64,000 nucleotides of DNA, taken from assembly GCA_947683425.1 (NCBI GenBank), contig CANTUQ010000076.1, positions 4,898,001-4,962,000 of the forward strand, given 5' to 3'. A program made the translations under genes and the position numbers. Shown here piece by piece: positions 41,218 through 53,385 of this stretch; position 1 is the stretch's first letter, and every line of letters starts with the position of its first letter. The notes beneath the pieces were generated by a model that saw only the letters and a list, made by a program, of their open reading frames with translations, was not told the origin of the DNA and did no database searches. This DNA is from Excoecaria cochinchinensis. Taxonomy: Eukaryota > Streptophyta > Magnoliopsida > Malpighiales > Euphorbiaceae.

Positions 41218-43795
41218 TGTAACAACCCAAATAGGGCCTAGTCGGAATCTGTGTTTTAAGTCGGATAAGTGAGTGTATTTTCGTAATTTGGGTAAAGAGG
41301 AATTTTGGACATTTAAGAATTTTGTGTTAAAGGAATTAAATAATTAAATGTTAAGTGAAGTGAGGGGTATATTAGTGTGTGATTATAGTGTATAGTTGTA
41401 GGGTGTTTATGGACTTAAGGTTTTTATTGTGTGGTTTGTGGTGCATGGTACCTAGGATGTGAAGAGGATTATAAGAAATATTATGATGTGAGTGAGTGTT
41501 TGGTACTTGGAAGATATTTGTGTGGATTGGGCTTGTGTGTGGTTGGTGTTTGGTGCCTTAAGTGGTGTTTGTTAAGATGGATTGATGGATGCTCTAAGAT
41601 TGTGACATGTGGCTTGAGTTGGTGAGTAATTAATGTAAAGTATGAGAGAGATGAGGGAAGGGCAGAAATTGCCTAGCTTCCCGTGGAAGCTATCTCAATT
41701 TCCCCTTGCTTTCCTCATTTTCCCGTTCTCCCCTCTCTCTTGCTTTCATTCTTCTACTCTCTTCTCTCTTCTCTTGTGATTTCTTGAGTTTTGAGTGGGA
41801 TCTTGGAAGGTTTGAGCTGGAAGTGTTGAAGGTAAGTGTTTGAATTCGGATTGAGGTTCCTTTATTTAATTGTGTTCTTGGGATTTTGGTCTGGGTTTGT
41901 GTTTGGGTCTGATTTGAGTGTATTGTGGCTGGGTTTTTGTGCAAGAATCGGAAGAGAGAAGGAAGAGCAAGGGCAAGGATAAAGTGGACTCGTGAGGAGC
42001 TCGATTTGAAGCTGCGATTTCCAGGTTTGGGAGTTTATTTGAGCTGTGTTATAGATTGTGGTTTCTCCCCTATTTTCTCCTTGGATCAACTCTAGCTAGT
42101 GTTTGCATGTTATGTGTAATCTTGAGTATATTATGAATGCATGTTTAAATGGTGTAGTGACTTATAATGAAGTGCAAGTGATATAGTGACGATGTTATGC
42201 GTTTTCAGAATTGAGCAGGCCCTGTTAGTGTATTTGAGTTTGATTGTGAGTGATTTCTTGTGGAAATTATAATTGATTATAGTGTAAATGTGTTTATGTG
42301 GCTTGTGAATGATGCGGTGATGTGCTGGAGGCGAGAGGTAAGTGTTTTGAATATGTTGTGTGTATGTATGAAGAGTTGTGTGTGAAAAGAGTAGGAAAAG
42401 AACAGAGTTGGGCGAATCTGGGTTCTGTCGCGATCGCGACAAGTGCCGCGATCGCGACAGAAGGCGGACTTGGCCCCTTGTTCTTGAAGAGCCCTCTGTC
42501 GTGATCGCGACGCTAGTCGCGAGCGCGACAGAGAGTTTGGTCGCGGAAACCTCCGCGCGGGCGTGCTGCCGAGCGTGCGCGCGAGGAGGAAGGAACTGGT
42601 CGCTGTCGCGAGCGCGACAGAGATCGGCTCCGTGAAATTCTGCCGCGAGTGCTTCGTCGCGAGGAGGCCCTTGGCGCGACCTCGCGAGGGAGTACCCCGT
42701 GCTCTGTCGCGAGCGCGACACTTGTCGCGATCGCGACAGAGGCCCTTCCTGCTTGCCTTGTTTTTCTGAATGTGTTTCTTTTGTTCACTTTGCACGGTTT
42801 CTCACTATTGCATGGAATATGTGTGTGCTTTTGGATTCGTGATATTAATGTGCTAGTGTCCTTGTTATGGATTTATTTTATATAAGAGTCTTAATTGAAT
42901 ATTGTTTTTGTTATATATTATCTGGTGAATTATTGTGTTGTCGAGCCTGAAGTGTCAAGGTATAGGATAATTAAGCATGCTTAAGAAGGGTTAGTGTTCA
43001 GCTGTTCTGTCCGCCCCGTTTGGGCGAAGCGGTCGACCTCCGAGATGGTCATCAATCGTGTAGTGATAAAATGTTTTGAGACTCCGGTCTCCCGCGCTGC
43101 CTTCGGGTAGTAAAGTGTTTTTGAGGCTTCGGTCTCCCGTGCCGTGTTCCCGTATCCTCAACCATTGATTTCAGGCTATTGTGTGTAGTGTCTTGTATTG
43201 ATAAAGTGGTGTTCTGATCAAAGTGTGATTTCCGAATAGTGTGATGGTTTAGTGCATTGCGTTATATTATCCTGATTATATCGTAATATCTCTGTACTCT
43301 GATGCATAATGATTTATGTATATTAATGCATGTTTCCTTGCATAGTGTTCTGTTATTGTTTGTTTCTCCCCACTAAGCGTTATCGCTTAGCACGGGCTTT
43401 TATCCCGTGCAGGTATCGTGAAGGATTTTGGGAGTGCCCGAGTCGTGCATCTGCAGGCAGGCCATTTAGGAGTCGAGTTTATTATTTCTGTCTCCTCCTG
43501 AAATTTTCTTTTGTATATGTATAATTCTTTTGTTTATGTATAACTCTTTTTGTAAAGGATTTTAAAGATGTAATCTTTTGGGCCGTTGTATATAACTCGT
43601 ATTTGATTATTCTTGTAATGAAGTATGTTTCCTTTTATATTTTTCCAAGATTTTATTATATGTTTATTGAATGCTTCCGCTTCGCGCATGTATGCTTCCG
43701 CTGTATGCTTTGCCGTGTCGTGAGTGAGTGTCGTGTGGTAGCGCGCCCGCCGGCGCCCTTCCAACGGGGGCGGCGGGGGGGGGGGGGGTGTTACA
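41218..43795 (+). repeat. 3' LTR of element D
   Basis: Near-copy of 37503-40096. The palindrome array (42425-42741) lacks 18 bases, one palindrome plus joint, near 42605. The G-run before the end is longer (43777-43788). Adjacent TTACG at 43796-43800 completes the target duplication. Confidence 0.95.
42425..42741. repeat. CG-palindrome array in D 3' LTR
   Basis: Same units as 38711-39046, minus one palindrome; one core has changed from TCGCGATCGCGA to TCGTGATCGCGA. Confidence 0.93.
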
Positions 43796-43800
43796 TTACG

Positions 43801-44689
43801 TGTGTGAAATGTATGAATACGTTTGAATCCAGATTTTGTACACTTTGTGTGATGTGTGTGAGTGTACATGTTATCATGGAAAAATTTACCTGCTTGCCCC
43901 CGGTGTGATGTGTATGAGTAGACATGCTCTGTTGAGTGTTTTTGGGAGCGGGTCTGCGAGATTCCATTCTCGTGAGGAGTTCATCTTGATCTGCTTGTTT
44001 GGCATGGCCGATGTAGAGCCGAAACTGTACGTCGACCCGCTTTTGCATCTGATTGCCTTTGAATAAAGTATGCATGGATAGTCTGGCTTCTCAATGGACC
44101 ATCATTTCTACATATTTGTGTGATTCCGGATTGTCCTGAGCACGGTGTGTTCGGATAGACTTGTTCTTCCGGGCATTCCACCTTTGTACAAATGCACTTG
44201 ACTTCATACTGTATACAGTGGTCAATAGTGTCGAGCTAAACCCATTTCTTAAATCATCCTTGCTCATGAGGTTTATTCGGACATTTCCTTCTAAGTCATG
44301 TGCAGTCATGTGCATAACAACATATACAACAGATTGTGTGTGCTTATGGACTCATGTGTGTGAAATGTACATACATAAAGCTATATACACAAAACACGAG
44401 CAAAGGATAAATGTACAAGAATTGTGTGTGCAGAACTATAAGTGTAAAGGATTAAACACTCGAGATATGCAGGGAGACATGTAAAAGATCTATGCATGTG
44501 AGATGCATATGAGATGCAAAAATGGATAGACCACATCCAAGGCGGTTAAAGGTTTCCTTGAGGGTACTGGCTCAGCTGCTCTGATGCCCCCTAAAAAATC
44601 TAGAAAAGCGTCATCTTGCCTCATGGACTCTGACCCACAATCTTTTGACTCGTGTGCATCTTTGCCCTCGGACTTGGGTTGACTTGAGA
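43801..44689 (-). other. Non-coding body of element C, right of D
   Basis: Resumes element C after D. About 44330-44650 matches element A (about 5690-6050), including AGGGTACTG and TCTGATGCCCCC. No gene supported. Confidence 0.65.
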
Positions 44690-44870
44690 ATTGCCTCTTC
44701 AGAGGACTTCAGAGGACTTAAGAATTGCCTCTTAAGAGAACTTGGAGAATAGCCTCTTAAGATGACTTGGAGATTTTTGCCTCTTCAGAGGACTTGTAAA
44801 GTTTGCCACCTCGGAGGACTTAAAGATTTTGCCTCCTCAGAGGACTTTGGGAAAAATCAGCTTGTCTAAG
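44690..44870. repeat. Short tandem repeats with GCCTCTTCAGAGGACTT
   Basis: Five to six imperfect units of about 30-40 bases. The unit has internal dyad symmetry (CCTCTTCAGAGG), so each unit can form a hairpin. Confidence 0.8.
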
Positions 44871-46439
44871 TGGGACTGATGTATACTATCTGGTGTGCGT
44901 TAGACACCATGTATGCATGGAATGCATGTGAAAGGCTATGCTTTTATGAAATGACATGCAAAGGACTATGATCCTGAAATGCTTATGCATACGACATATA
45001 TGCCAATGGCTTGTATCTATGAGGAGGATCATGGAACATGTGCTAAGAATCGTTATTCTAACATGTTTGCAAATGATCATGAATGAGAAAAAACATCTAA
45101 AGGTTCAAGCATGATAAATATATACAAGGGGATTATGTATGCAGAGTATGTGCAAATGATCATACATGTGACAAGGATAAAGAGTCATTTATCGGCATAG
45201 ATGTAAAGAATCGTATGCAAAGATAGGCAGAAGTCATTATATACACGAAGGCTGTGTAAAGTAATTGGTGTGTACAATGTGTGCACCTACAACTATGTAT
45301 ATGGAACACGTGTAGGAAAAAAATCTATACATGTATGTACTGAATGCATGCAAAAATTATGGATGTGAGATGCAGGCAAAGGATATGCCCATAAAGAGCC
45401 ATGTGTGTCAAAAGCACTTATGAAATATATTCGCTAAAGCTCTTATACCAAAAGACATGCACCAAGAATTCTATATGTAAAACTATTTTATAAAAATATT
45501 TGCTACAGTTATGCGTAAAAACATTTTCAGAAAGCATATGTACAAAGAATATTATTGGGAGTATATGCAAAGAATCATTTTCATGAGTAGTGATAAGAAA
45601 TACCCCAAGATTGTGAAATGAGTGCAACCTATCAGGTACCTCAAACTCGAATTTCTATCTGCCTTTGAGCACACTGAATGAACCACATTCTCAACTGATC
45701 CAATCTCAGCAAAAGAATTCGGGAGTCATTCCAAATGAAGTGCAAGAAGATAAATATGTAGACATCAAGGTTTACTAAACAAACATGTAAATATAAGGCA
45801 TACCATGCGATCTCTGTGTGTATGTGCAAGAGGCCAAAACAGAATTTTTTATTTTTCAAAAACAAATTCTAGATGCAATGTCGAGGACAAGACTCAACTC
45901 GAATGCATAAATGCATTCATGGCTTCTCACTTGAAGCTCAAGAAACACCATATGCCTCTTCCGACGTACCAAACCTTATCAGAAGGTCATGTCCGCTAAT
46001 TAGATAAGGCCAAACCAAGAATCAAGAGGTCTTACTTTGGTTGTAACGTTAGGCTCAGGTAGATGGTTATCAAAGGAGGATCAGGTCATTAAAGAAAAAT
46101 GGCCGCAGCGTTCATTCGGATGAAGGAACCATTTTCAATCTAATTGCATTCTGTCCAGACATTCTCGAATTTGGACTCGGTAATACTTTGACTTATCAAG
46201 CTCAACATAAAAATTAAGCTAAGAAAGATAGCTACTAAACTCATCATGGGGTATTATCCTAAGTTCTACTTTTCTTTCTTTCTTCGTTTTTTTTTTTCTT
46301 TGTTTTTCCTTCTTCTGTTATTTTCTTCTTTTCTCCTTTCTTTTTTTTTTTATTTCTTTTTCCTTCTTTTTTTTTCACAAGCTTACGTCTCTAATTACAC
46401 AAAAAGTTTATTGGTGATTTAAACCCCTTTCCCGAAGTG
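44871..46439 (-). other. Non-coding body of element C
   Basis: AT-rich, many ATGCATG-type and CATATG-type words, no supported gene. The part from about 45865 matches element A from about 6880. Poly-pyrimidine runs at 46263-46378. Confidence 0.6.
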
Positions 46440-46680
46440 TAGCCCAAAATTATCGATGATTGAAAATTTTTTTCTCAAGGGGTAAACCCATCCTTATCAG
46501 GGTGATTTCTGGTAACCCAAAAATTATCAATGGTCGAGATTCTCTTCTCGAAGTGTAAACCCACTTTCACCGGGGCAATTTTTGGTAACCCCAAAAAATT
46601 ATTGATGATTGAAATTTTCTTCTCGAAGTGTAAACCCAATTTCATTGCAGCAAGTTTTGATAGCCCAAAGAAATGTCATA
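46440..46680. repeat. About 75-bp tandem repeat in element C
   Basis: Three units with TTCTCGAAGTGTAAACCCA and TTATTGATGATTGAAA-type text, starting near 46452, 46527 and 46601. Element A has a single diverged unit near 7370-7440, so the expansion is specific to C. Confidence 0.8.
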
Positions 46681-49298
46681 ATGTACATCCATCCTTACTA
46701 GAGCGGCCATTCTTCTAAGGGAAAGCCAAAATCATTTTAGGAGAAGGGTAGTTTTAACATGTGTAATAATAAAATCGGTACGCATTTAGCATACAAAAAT
46801 AAAGGCTCAACGGGCTAGCAAGCGATTGTAAAATGAGGGTAAGAAATGGTCATTTAGAGAGCTATACAAAGAAATGGTGCTTAAATCATTTTCCAGATTC
46901 AACCTTATACAGGGGTCGGTTTGATGGGTAATGGGAAAGGTTCTAGTGCTCTTAGTGAGTTTTCATCCAATCCCCTAATTGTAACTAGCTTTTTCAGCTT
47001 GTTTCCAAAATGGGCCAGGAATGCTCTGAACTTGGAGATTACATGGTATGGTCAAATATCTTCACGTGATCTAGCTCTTAAAGACCAAACATATATACCC
47101 CTTACTTAATTCAAAGTGGAATGAAACTCAGATTTCTAGAGTGAAGATCAAACCCATTCATAGTTGAGAAATAATTAATCAGAGTCAAAACTTGAATCAA
47201 AGGTACCTCAATAAGGTGCAAACATGCCAGCGTTTTAGGGTATGGCTTAACACAAAAAAATTTGACTCCATCAAAATGTATATACACAAAAATCATTTAA
47301 GCAAATAGAGAATTTTTTTTTATATAAAATATGCACAAACTATGCGTTAAAAATCATGTATATGGAATGGCATATGCAATAGCATCATGTATATTAGCAA
47401 TGCGTGTAAGGAATTGTATGTGCAAAATATGTGTAAAAACATTTGTATAAAAATGCGTACATGTGTGTAAAACACCTGCGAAAAAATATGAGTGTGTAAA
47501 CACTGCATGATAAAAGACGTGCATGCATAAATTTGCAGTGTACATGTAAGCAGTATATAATGAAGGTATAAGTGCAAGATATGACACAACACGAGAATGA
47601 ATGTTCATAATACAGGCTGTATGTGCATATGGTGTGATTTAGACATGATAAAGATATGTATGTAAGATGAAGATGTGATGTAGGAGGAAGATGATCTGGC
47701 ACGAAAATGTGCGCCAATGAGTTGCGAGGAGTGGCAAAACTCACATATATGGAAGTGCAAAACATATACAAATAATGCACATGAGATGGGACACAACATA
47801 AGAATAATTGTGTACAGTGAGCTTCTATGGTGTGCGATACAAGACATGGGATGAAAGTGGTCACAAGAAATGAGTGTCACCTACAAGGTACGTGTATTTA
47901 CATGGTATGCGCACACAAAACATGGCAGGTATATATGTAATGACTGACATGCATGATGCAGGATTCATATGTGCATGGCATAACGCATGCGTGATAATGC
48001 ATGTTCATGATATGGCACACAATGTGAGAGATGCAAAGTGCCATGATGTGTATAATGTCTAGTCTAATGAAGTATGCTAATGTGTGCACACTATGACATG
48101 CAACAATATATGTATGTTCTAGCGCACAATGTTTATATACATGTGTAATGTGAGCATACGGATATGTACATCCTATGACACATGGTGAATGTACTATTAT
48201 TCTAATTTTATTTTATTTTATCTCATTTTATTTCATTATTCATTTTATTTTATTTTATTTTATTTTATTTTATTTTATTTTATTAAGTGGTAGTATGCCC
48301 ATGTGTGCTATGATACATGTCGATACGTACTGTATATACTGACTATGGTGCACGATGGACATTATGGATGTCATAATGTCAGTATGTATGCGTTACGACA
48401 AGCACTGCTATATACATGCAAGACATATGAATGCTATGTTCATATTCACAAACTATGATACAAGTAGTTATATATACAAAGTGCACAGGTTTTATTATTG
48501 TATAGAAAGAACTATACAGGTTTTATTATTGTATAGAAAGAACTATACATGAGACATGATGCATGGGTTTTATTTACTATTATTGCTTATAAAAAAATGC
48601 ACAACCACATGCACATACAAGAAAAAATTCCTCCCAACCATATTTCTATCACACAGGAGGTTGTACAGGCTCTTTCTTAGGCGGGCTTGACTCATGGGTT
48701 AACGGGGAACCCAATGGGTGCGTATGGTGCTCAGTGAAAAACCGGCAGTATCACCTCTCTTAGCTAATGTGCATATGCATGAGTTTTGACTAATTTGTAT
48801 TTAGGCAGTCCGAATAAATCGACATGGGCCTATCGGGGCATGAAAGCCTTTGATTAGATGACCAGTCAAATTATCTAGGTTTGTCCAATACATAATGATC
48901 CATATAGCAAGCAAGGTATTATGGCACATGCCCCCTAGTGGAAGTATCTATGTCCATTACATGGGCTATGGTCAAGGTGAGGATACTTTAGGGCTACCCA
49001 AGCATGGTCCCTACCGACGGATCTAGTTCATCACAAGCATAACGACCGATCGGGTCACCATTTGATATACCTTGATAGTACGAGGTTTGGGCTGGTTATT
49101 ATCCTTAACACTATCCTACATTGAGTGAACGTAGGGTCATGCTTTGGCAATACAACGGGGTCGATAAGGGGACCAAACTAGTATAGATCTAAGGCTCTAA
49201 TGCAATGCAATGCAATTTTGAAAGATGGTGAAAATTTTTAAACTAAAACTTAATTATAAATTTTAATCAAGGTACTTTCGAATCGAAGCGTCAAGTAT
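46681..49298 (-). other. Non-coding body and leader of element C
   Basis: No supported gene. 46700-46970 matches element A near 7450-7720, and 48600-49298 matches A near 9200-9900. Between them is AT-rich DNA with alternating purine-pyrimidine words (TGTGCATATG, ATGTATATG) and a (TTTTA)n run. Positions where element A has gag and the pol linker contain no recognisable protein here. Confidence 0.65.
48205..48286 (+). repeat. (TTTTA)n microsatellite
   Basis: About fifteen TTTTA units with a few interruptions. A shorter TTTTA run is in element A near 9150-9175. Confidence 0.92.
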
Positions 49299-49318
49299 GT
49301 CGCCAGTGGAGTCACCAC
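49299..49318 (-). other. Primer-binding site of element C
   Basis: The minus strand reads GTGGTGACTCCACTGGCGAC directly after the 5' LTR end. Same type as in element A. Confidence 0.8.
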
Positions 49319-50439
49319 TGTGACATGCGCCGAACCCCGCAGCTTCCCAAAGGCCCGCTTTAGGGCAATTGGGAGAGGTTCATTGGAACTTGTATGGTAT
49401 TTACAAGTGCGTCTATTTTGAGCAACAAGGAGGTTTCATGGAGTCGCAACCCAATAAAAAATTGGGAAAGTTCGTCTCGCCTCAGTGAGCCTAAGACGGC
49501 GCATTTTATCCATTTTAGGCAAAGCAAAGGGGTCTTGGAGGCATTCACCCCAATAGAACATTGGAATGAGCCTCTAAACCTATGGAGCCTAGGATTGTAA
49601 ATTGAGTCTTTTGGTGGGACACAAGAGGTGTCTTGGAGATCCCATTCCAATGAAACATCAAAATGGACCTCTCGCCTCATTGAGCTCAAAGACCAGAGAT
49701 GAGCTCGGGACTTCTCATTTATTCATACCTTGATTAATCTTACAATTAGGTTTTAAATTTATTATTTCACTATTTTTCCATACGATGCAATCAATTAAAA
49801 GGCACGATCATTCACATAAAAGCGGAGAATAAAATAACATAAAATAAAGCATACGAAAAATAGATTACAAAAAAACTAGGGGGCGGAATACAACCCCCAT
49901 TGTAAAGAGAGTGCAAAACATACATAAACCGAGATATTCGTTAAGAGTGTGGACATTAGTCCATGCATGCATTTATTATGAAACAGTTTTGATATGATGA
50001 TTTTGGATGAAGAAAATTGAGACATTGGTCCCATTTTTATTAGGAAATTTCATTTTGATAGAAAACGTTTTTGTGGTGGTTCTTTTTAAACGTGATCGAA
50101 AACCATTTATTATTACGGACCACAAGCGAATAAAACAAAATAATAATTACATATTTCATAATAATAAATAAATCCTAATCTACTCACCTCGACCGTGCTC
50201 CTTGGACAAACCATGTGCCACTCCTGGTTACAATCATGACTAAAATTAATATTAGTTAATAATGAATAAATAAATGATTGAATTAAATAAATAGAGGATT
50301 AATGAATATAAAAACACAAATGGCAATTACAATGATCAATGACAATAAAAATAATGGTGCTAATAACAATACCATAAAATGATAATAATAATAATAATAA
50401 ATAATAAATAAACATAAAATGAGAATAATAGATAGGTAA

Positions 50440-50517
<78 letters not shown>
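50440..50517. repeat. Long (AAT)n microsatellite
   Basis: About 26 uninterrupted units, continuing into AGT units (AGTAGTAGTAGTACTAATAG). The matching part of the 3' LTR is missing, so its age cannot be compared. Confidence 0.95.
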
Positions 50518-50518
<1 letters not shown>

Positions 50519-51291
50519 GTAGTAGTAGTACTAATAGTAATAATAGTAATAATGCAATGTAATAATAATAACATGAACCAAATAATAATAATAATAATAT
50601 AACAATAATAATAAACAAATGATACCAATAACAATAATACTAATAATATAAAACGAACAAACATAACATAAATAATAATAAATAAATAAGATGATAACAA
50701 AATACTAATAATTAATTAATGACATAACAATAATGATGAACATAACTATCATAATAATACCACCATAATGACAATAATAATAATATGCTAATGACAATAA
50801 TAATTTCAGTATGAAATAAATAAAATTAACAATAACACATGAATAACAATAATAATATCACACAACAATAATTATAATCAACAATAATAATCATAACCAC
50901 AATATTGAATAACCATAATAATAATAATAATAATTAAAATGACAATAGCAAATCACCATAATAAATAACAATAACTAAATACATACAATAATAAAAATAA
51001 ATCAAATAACAATAACAATCATCGTAATAATAATAAATAATGCAAAATCAACGATAACACAGAATAAATACTCATGATAATAACAAGTAAATTAAAATAA
51101 ACATAATTTAGATAATATTAATAACAATAAAGCTCAATAATACTAATGGATAAAAAAAATAATAATAGTGATAATAATAATAATGTAAAACATAATTAAT
51201 TAATTAATAATAATAATAATAATAGTAAACTAAACAAACCTAATAATAATAATACAAACTAATATATTCCATAATAACAAATAATAAATCA

Positions 51292-51325
<34 letters not shown>

Positions 51326-51394
51326 AAACAGAATATTAATAAATAAAATAATAATAATAAAAAGAATAATAATAATAAAAAAAATAAAAAGGGA

Positions 51395-51670
51395 AGGGGT
51401 CACCGGATTTCTTCGCCGGAAGACCACCGCCACCGCTACCAGGTAGATCGGAGCTCCCTGATCCCGACGCTGCAGGTCACGCACCGAACGGCGCTGCCAT
51501 TTCGCCAGAAAACTCATTGGAAGCGTCGCTGGTCTTCCTCCGACACGCTCTACTGCCGGCGAGTGATGGGGAACGGTGGGTACCGGCTACCTCATCCAGC
51601 TGCTTTGAGTGCGCCGGTGGGGCGCGTTGGCCATTCCGGCACCGGGGGTAGCCGGCGGAGGCGCCGCCTC
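51395..51670. other. GC-rich island in C 5' LTR
   Basis: Counterpart of 33405-33665, with several CG-to-TG/CA differences and a short extra piece near 51450 (GGAGCTCCCTGATCCC). Confidence 0.7.
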
Positions 51671-51992
51671 CCTCCCCCTCTTTTCTCTTCTGCTCCAGTG
51701 CCGTTCCCTCTGTTTTCCCATTGGCTGCGTTTTTTGTGTCCCTCTCTCCTCTGTTTCTCGCTTTGTTCTTTCTTTTTATATCTCTTTATTTTCCTTTAAT
51801 TCTTTGATTTAGGTCCTCCTCTGTGTTTTCTTCCTCTTTGGCTTTGTATTTCCTATTTCTTTCCCTTTTTATTTTCCTTTTCCTTTCTTTCTTTGGATCT
51901 GTGTTCTTGCTCTCTCTTTTTCTTTTCATTTTCTTTTCCTTACAATTTTTTCTAACCAGCCGAGAGAGCCCCCATCTTTGGTCCATCATATT

Positions 51993-52001
51993 CCTTTTAT
52001 A
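51993..52001 (-). promoter_or_regulatory. TATA box of C 5' LTR
   Basis: The minus strand reads TATAAAAGGAATATGATGG about 395 bases from the LTR start; identical in the 3' LTR. Confidence 0.5.
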
Positions 52002-52396
52002 CCCAAAATTAGGGTTAAGATAATTTCCTCCGTTTTCCATTTTTAATTTTTAAATTTTAACTAATTTTCTTATACTAACACACAAACTAATTAAACACTC
52101 TATTAATTAAATGCTCTATATTTTTATACCTATTTAATTTAATTAATCTACTTAAATTATCACATCTAACTTATTTAATTAAACCCTATATCTATTTTCT
52201 TTTTTCAATTTTAACTATCCTAAATTATTAACTAATTAATCAACTAATCTTAATTATTAATTTATCTCACAATATTAATTAATTAAATTAACCTAATCTC
52301 ATTTTTTAATTTTTAATTTTGTTTATTATTTTTTGGAGGAATTTATCAAGTACCCAAAATTGCCATCAAAATCTTACTCAGAACCCGGTGTCTGCA

Positions 52397-53385
52397 TGTC
52401 CCCTCTACGCTTCACCAGATGGTAAAGATATCCCATGAAGGCCAGATTGTGACTATAAGGGCTACACGGGAGAATCAGGTTTCAATACTGGTGATCGCTA
52501 GGCAACCGTTTAGTGGGTTTCATGTTGCCATGATAGGAGAGGAAGAGCAGAAGGAAAAAAAGCCCCCAGGTGCTAAATATGATGAAAAAGATGTCGTTCC
52601 TTCCCGGTACTGGATTAGGGAAGAATTCTTAGGGGGTGCCAGCAGCCGTTACTACAAAGGGACAGAAGGGGTTTAGGGTACACATGTGTTGTAGAGAGGG
52701 GGGAGAAGCCAGAAATGGAAATTCCTCATATCGAGAAAACTTTTGTGCCAGCAACCGCAGCATGTGCCTATACGGGGGAAGCTGAACCGCAGTGGGTGGA
52801 TGGAGGAATTGTGCCAGGGTTCGAGGTCTTTAATGATGTCTATAACTGGGACATTGGATTGATCAAGCCAGCAGAGGGCTTTTGGGATGAGGAAATCATG
52901 ACCAGTGGGTCAGTTTGGGACCGTAAAATGCCTGAAGAAGTGATCACTGAGAAGAAGGTAGCCACCCAGTTGAAGGGGAAAGAAAAGGTAGAGGAAGCCA
53001 TACAGGAGGTGACTGAAGAGCCTCCAAAGTGCCAAAGTGACGCAGGACCATCAACTACAATAGATGCGCCAGCGGAGGAGGAGGAAGAAAGTAGTTTAGA
53101 TTTTCTTTTTGCTCCAGAACTTTTCAATGATGTTAATGACAATTTCAATCTTATTAATAAATTGAATGATTTTGCTTACTTGCATGATGTTTCTGATGAT
53201 TCCACTATGCATGATCATGATCATCATCCATCCATATTTGACATTGATTCAACTGATGCTACTTCATTTAATCTGGGAACCACAGAAAACCCAAAAGAAA
53301 TTTTGATAGCATCAAATATAACTCCTGAAGAGCGAGAAAAATTTGAGAGAATATTTAAAAAAATGAAAAAATCTTTGCCTGGACC
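52397..53385 (+). pseudogene. Tat-2 pol: protease end and acidic linker
   Basis: The plus strand continues a Tat pol whose upstream part is absent. Near 52400 is STLHQMVKISHEGQIVTI, the end of the protease region. FHVAMIGEEEQKEKKPP and YWIREEFLGGASSRYYKG follow, with a stop at 52674. The open stretch 52715-53470 has PGFEVFNDVYNWDIGLI and a Glu/Asp-rich linker with FNLGTTENPKEILIASN. A frameshift near 53350-53370, in A-runs, separates it from reverse transcriptase. Confidence 0.82.

Larger units (their letters stand above)
37503..43795 (+). mobile_element. Element D: young non-autonomous chromovirus
   Basis: Two nearly identical LTRs (37503-40096 and 41218-43795) around only 1,121 bases of internal DNA, flanked by the perfect target duplication TTACG (37498-37502 and 43796-43800). 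Initiator-Met primer site and polypurine tract are present. The internal region holds a deleted gag and no pol. By eye the LTRs differ by about ten substitutions, an 18-base deletion, a one-base indel and a G-run length change, the lowest divergence in the window. Movement must have used proteins from another copy. Confidence 0.95.
32607..52396 (-). mobile_element. Element C: large non-coding Tat-type derivative
   Basis: Minus-strand element with a 3' LTR (32607-34408, outer end missing), about 8.6 kb of own internal DNA after removing D, and a complete 5' LTR (49319-52396). A polypurine tract and a primer site are in the correct places. No gag, protease, reverse transcriptase or integrase sequence was found. 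It shares non-coding blocks with element A, which makes it a large retrotransposon derivative dependent on helper proteins. Its right end abuts Tat-2 protease; the left target duplication is lost. Confidence 0.85.
49319..52396 (-). repeat. 5' LTR of element C
   Basis: Complete, 3,078 bases. The minus strand starts TGCAGACACCGGG at 52396 and ends GCGCATGTCACA at 49319. TATA box at 51993-52001, GC-rich island 51395-51670, long AAT-rich zone about 50280-51390. The LTR end near 49319-49420 resembles that of element A, so the two are related subfamilies. Confidence 0.9.

Noticed and set aside
47394..47864. 156-residue Cys/His-rich minus-strand frame
   Set aside because: Low-complexity TGTGCATA-type DNA in the non-coding body of element C; no match in element A and no domain.
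50283..50700. Open frames rich in Leu, Ile and Tyr that look like membrane proteins
   Set aside because: Pure translations of AAT microsatellites.
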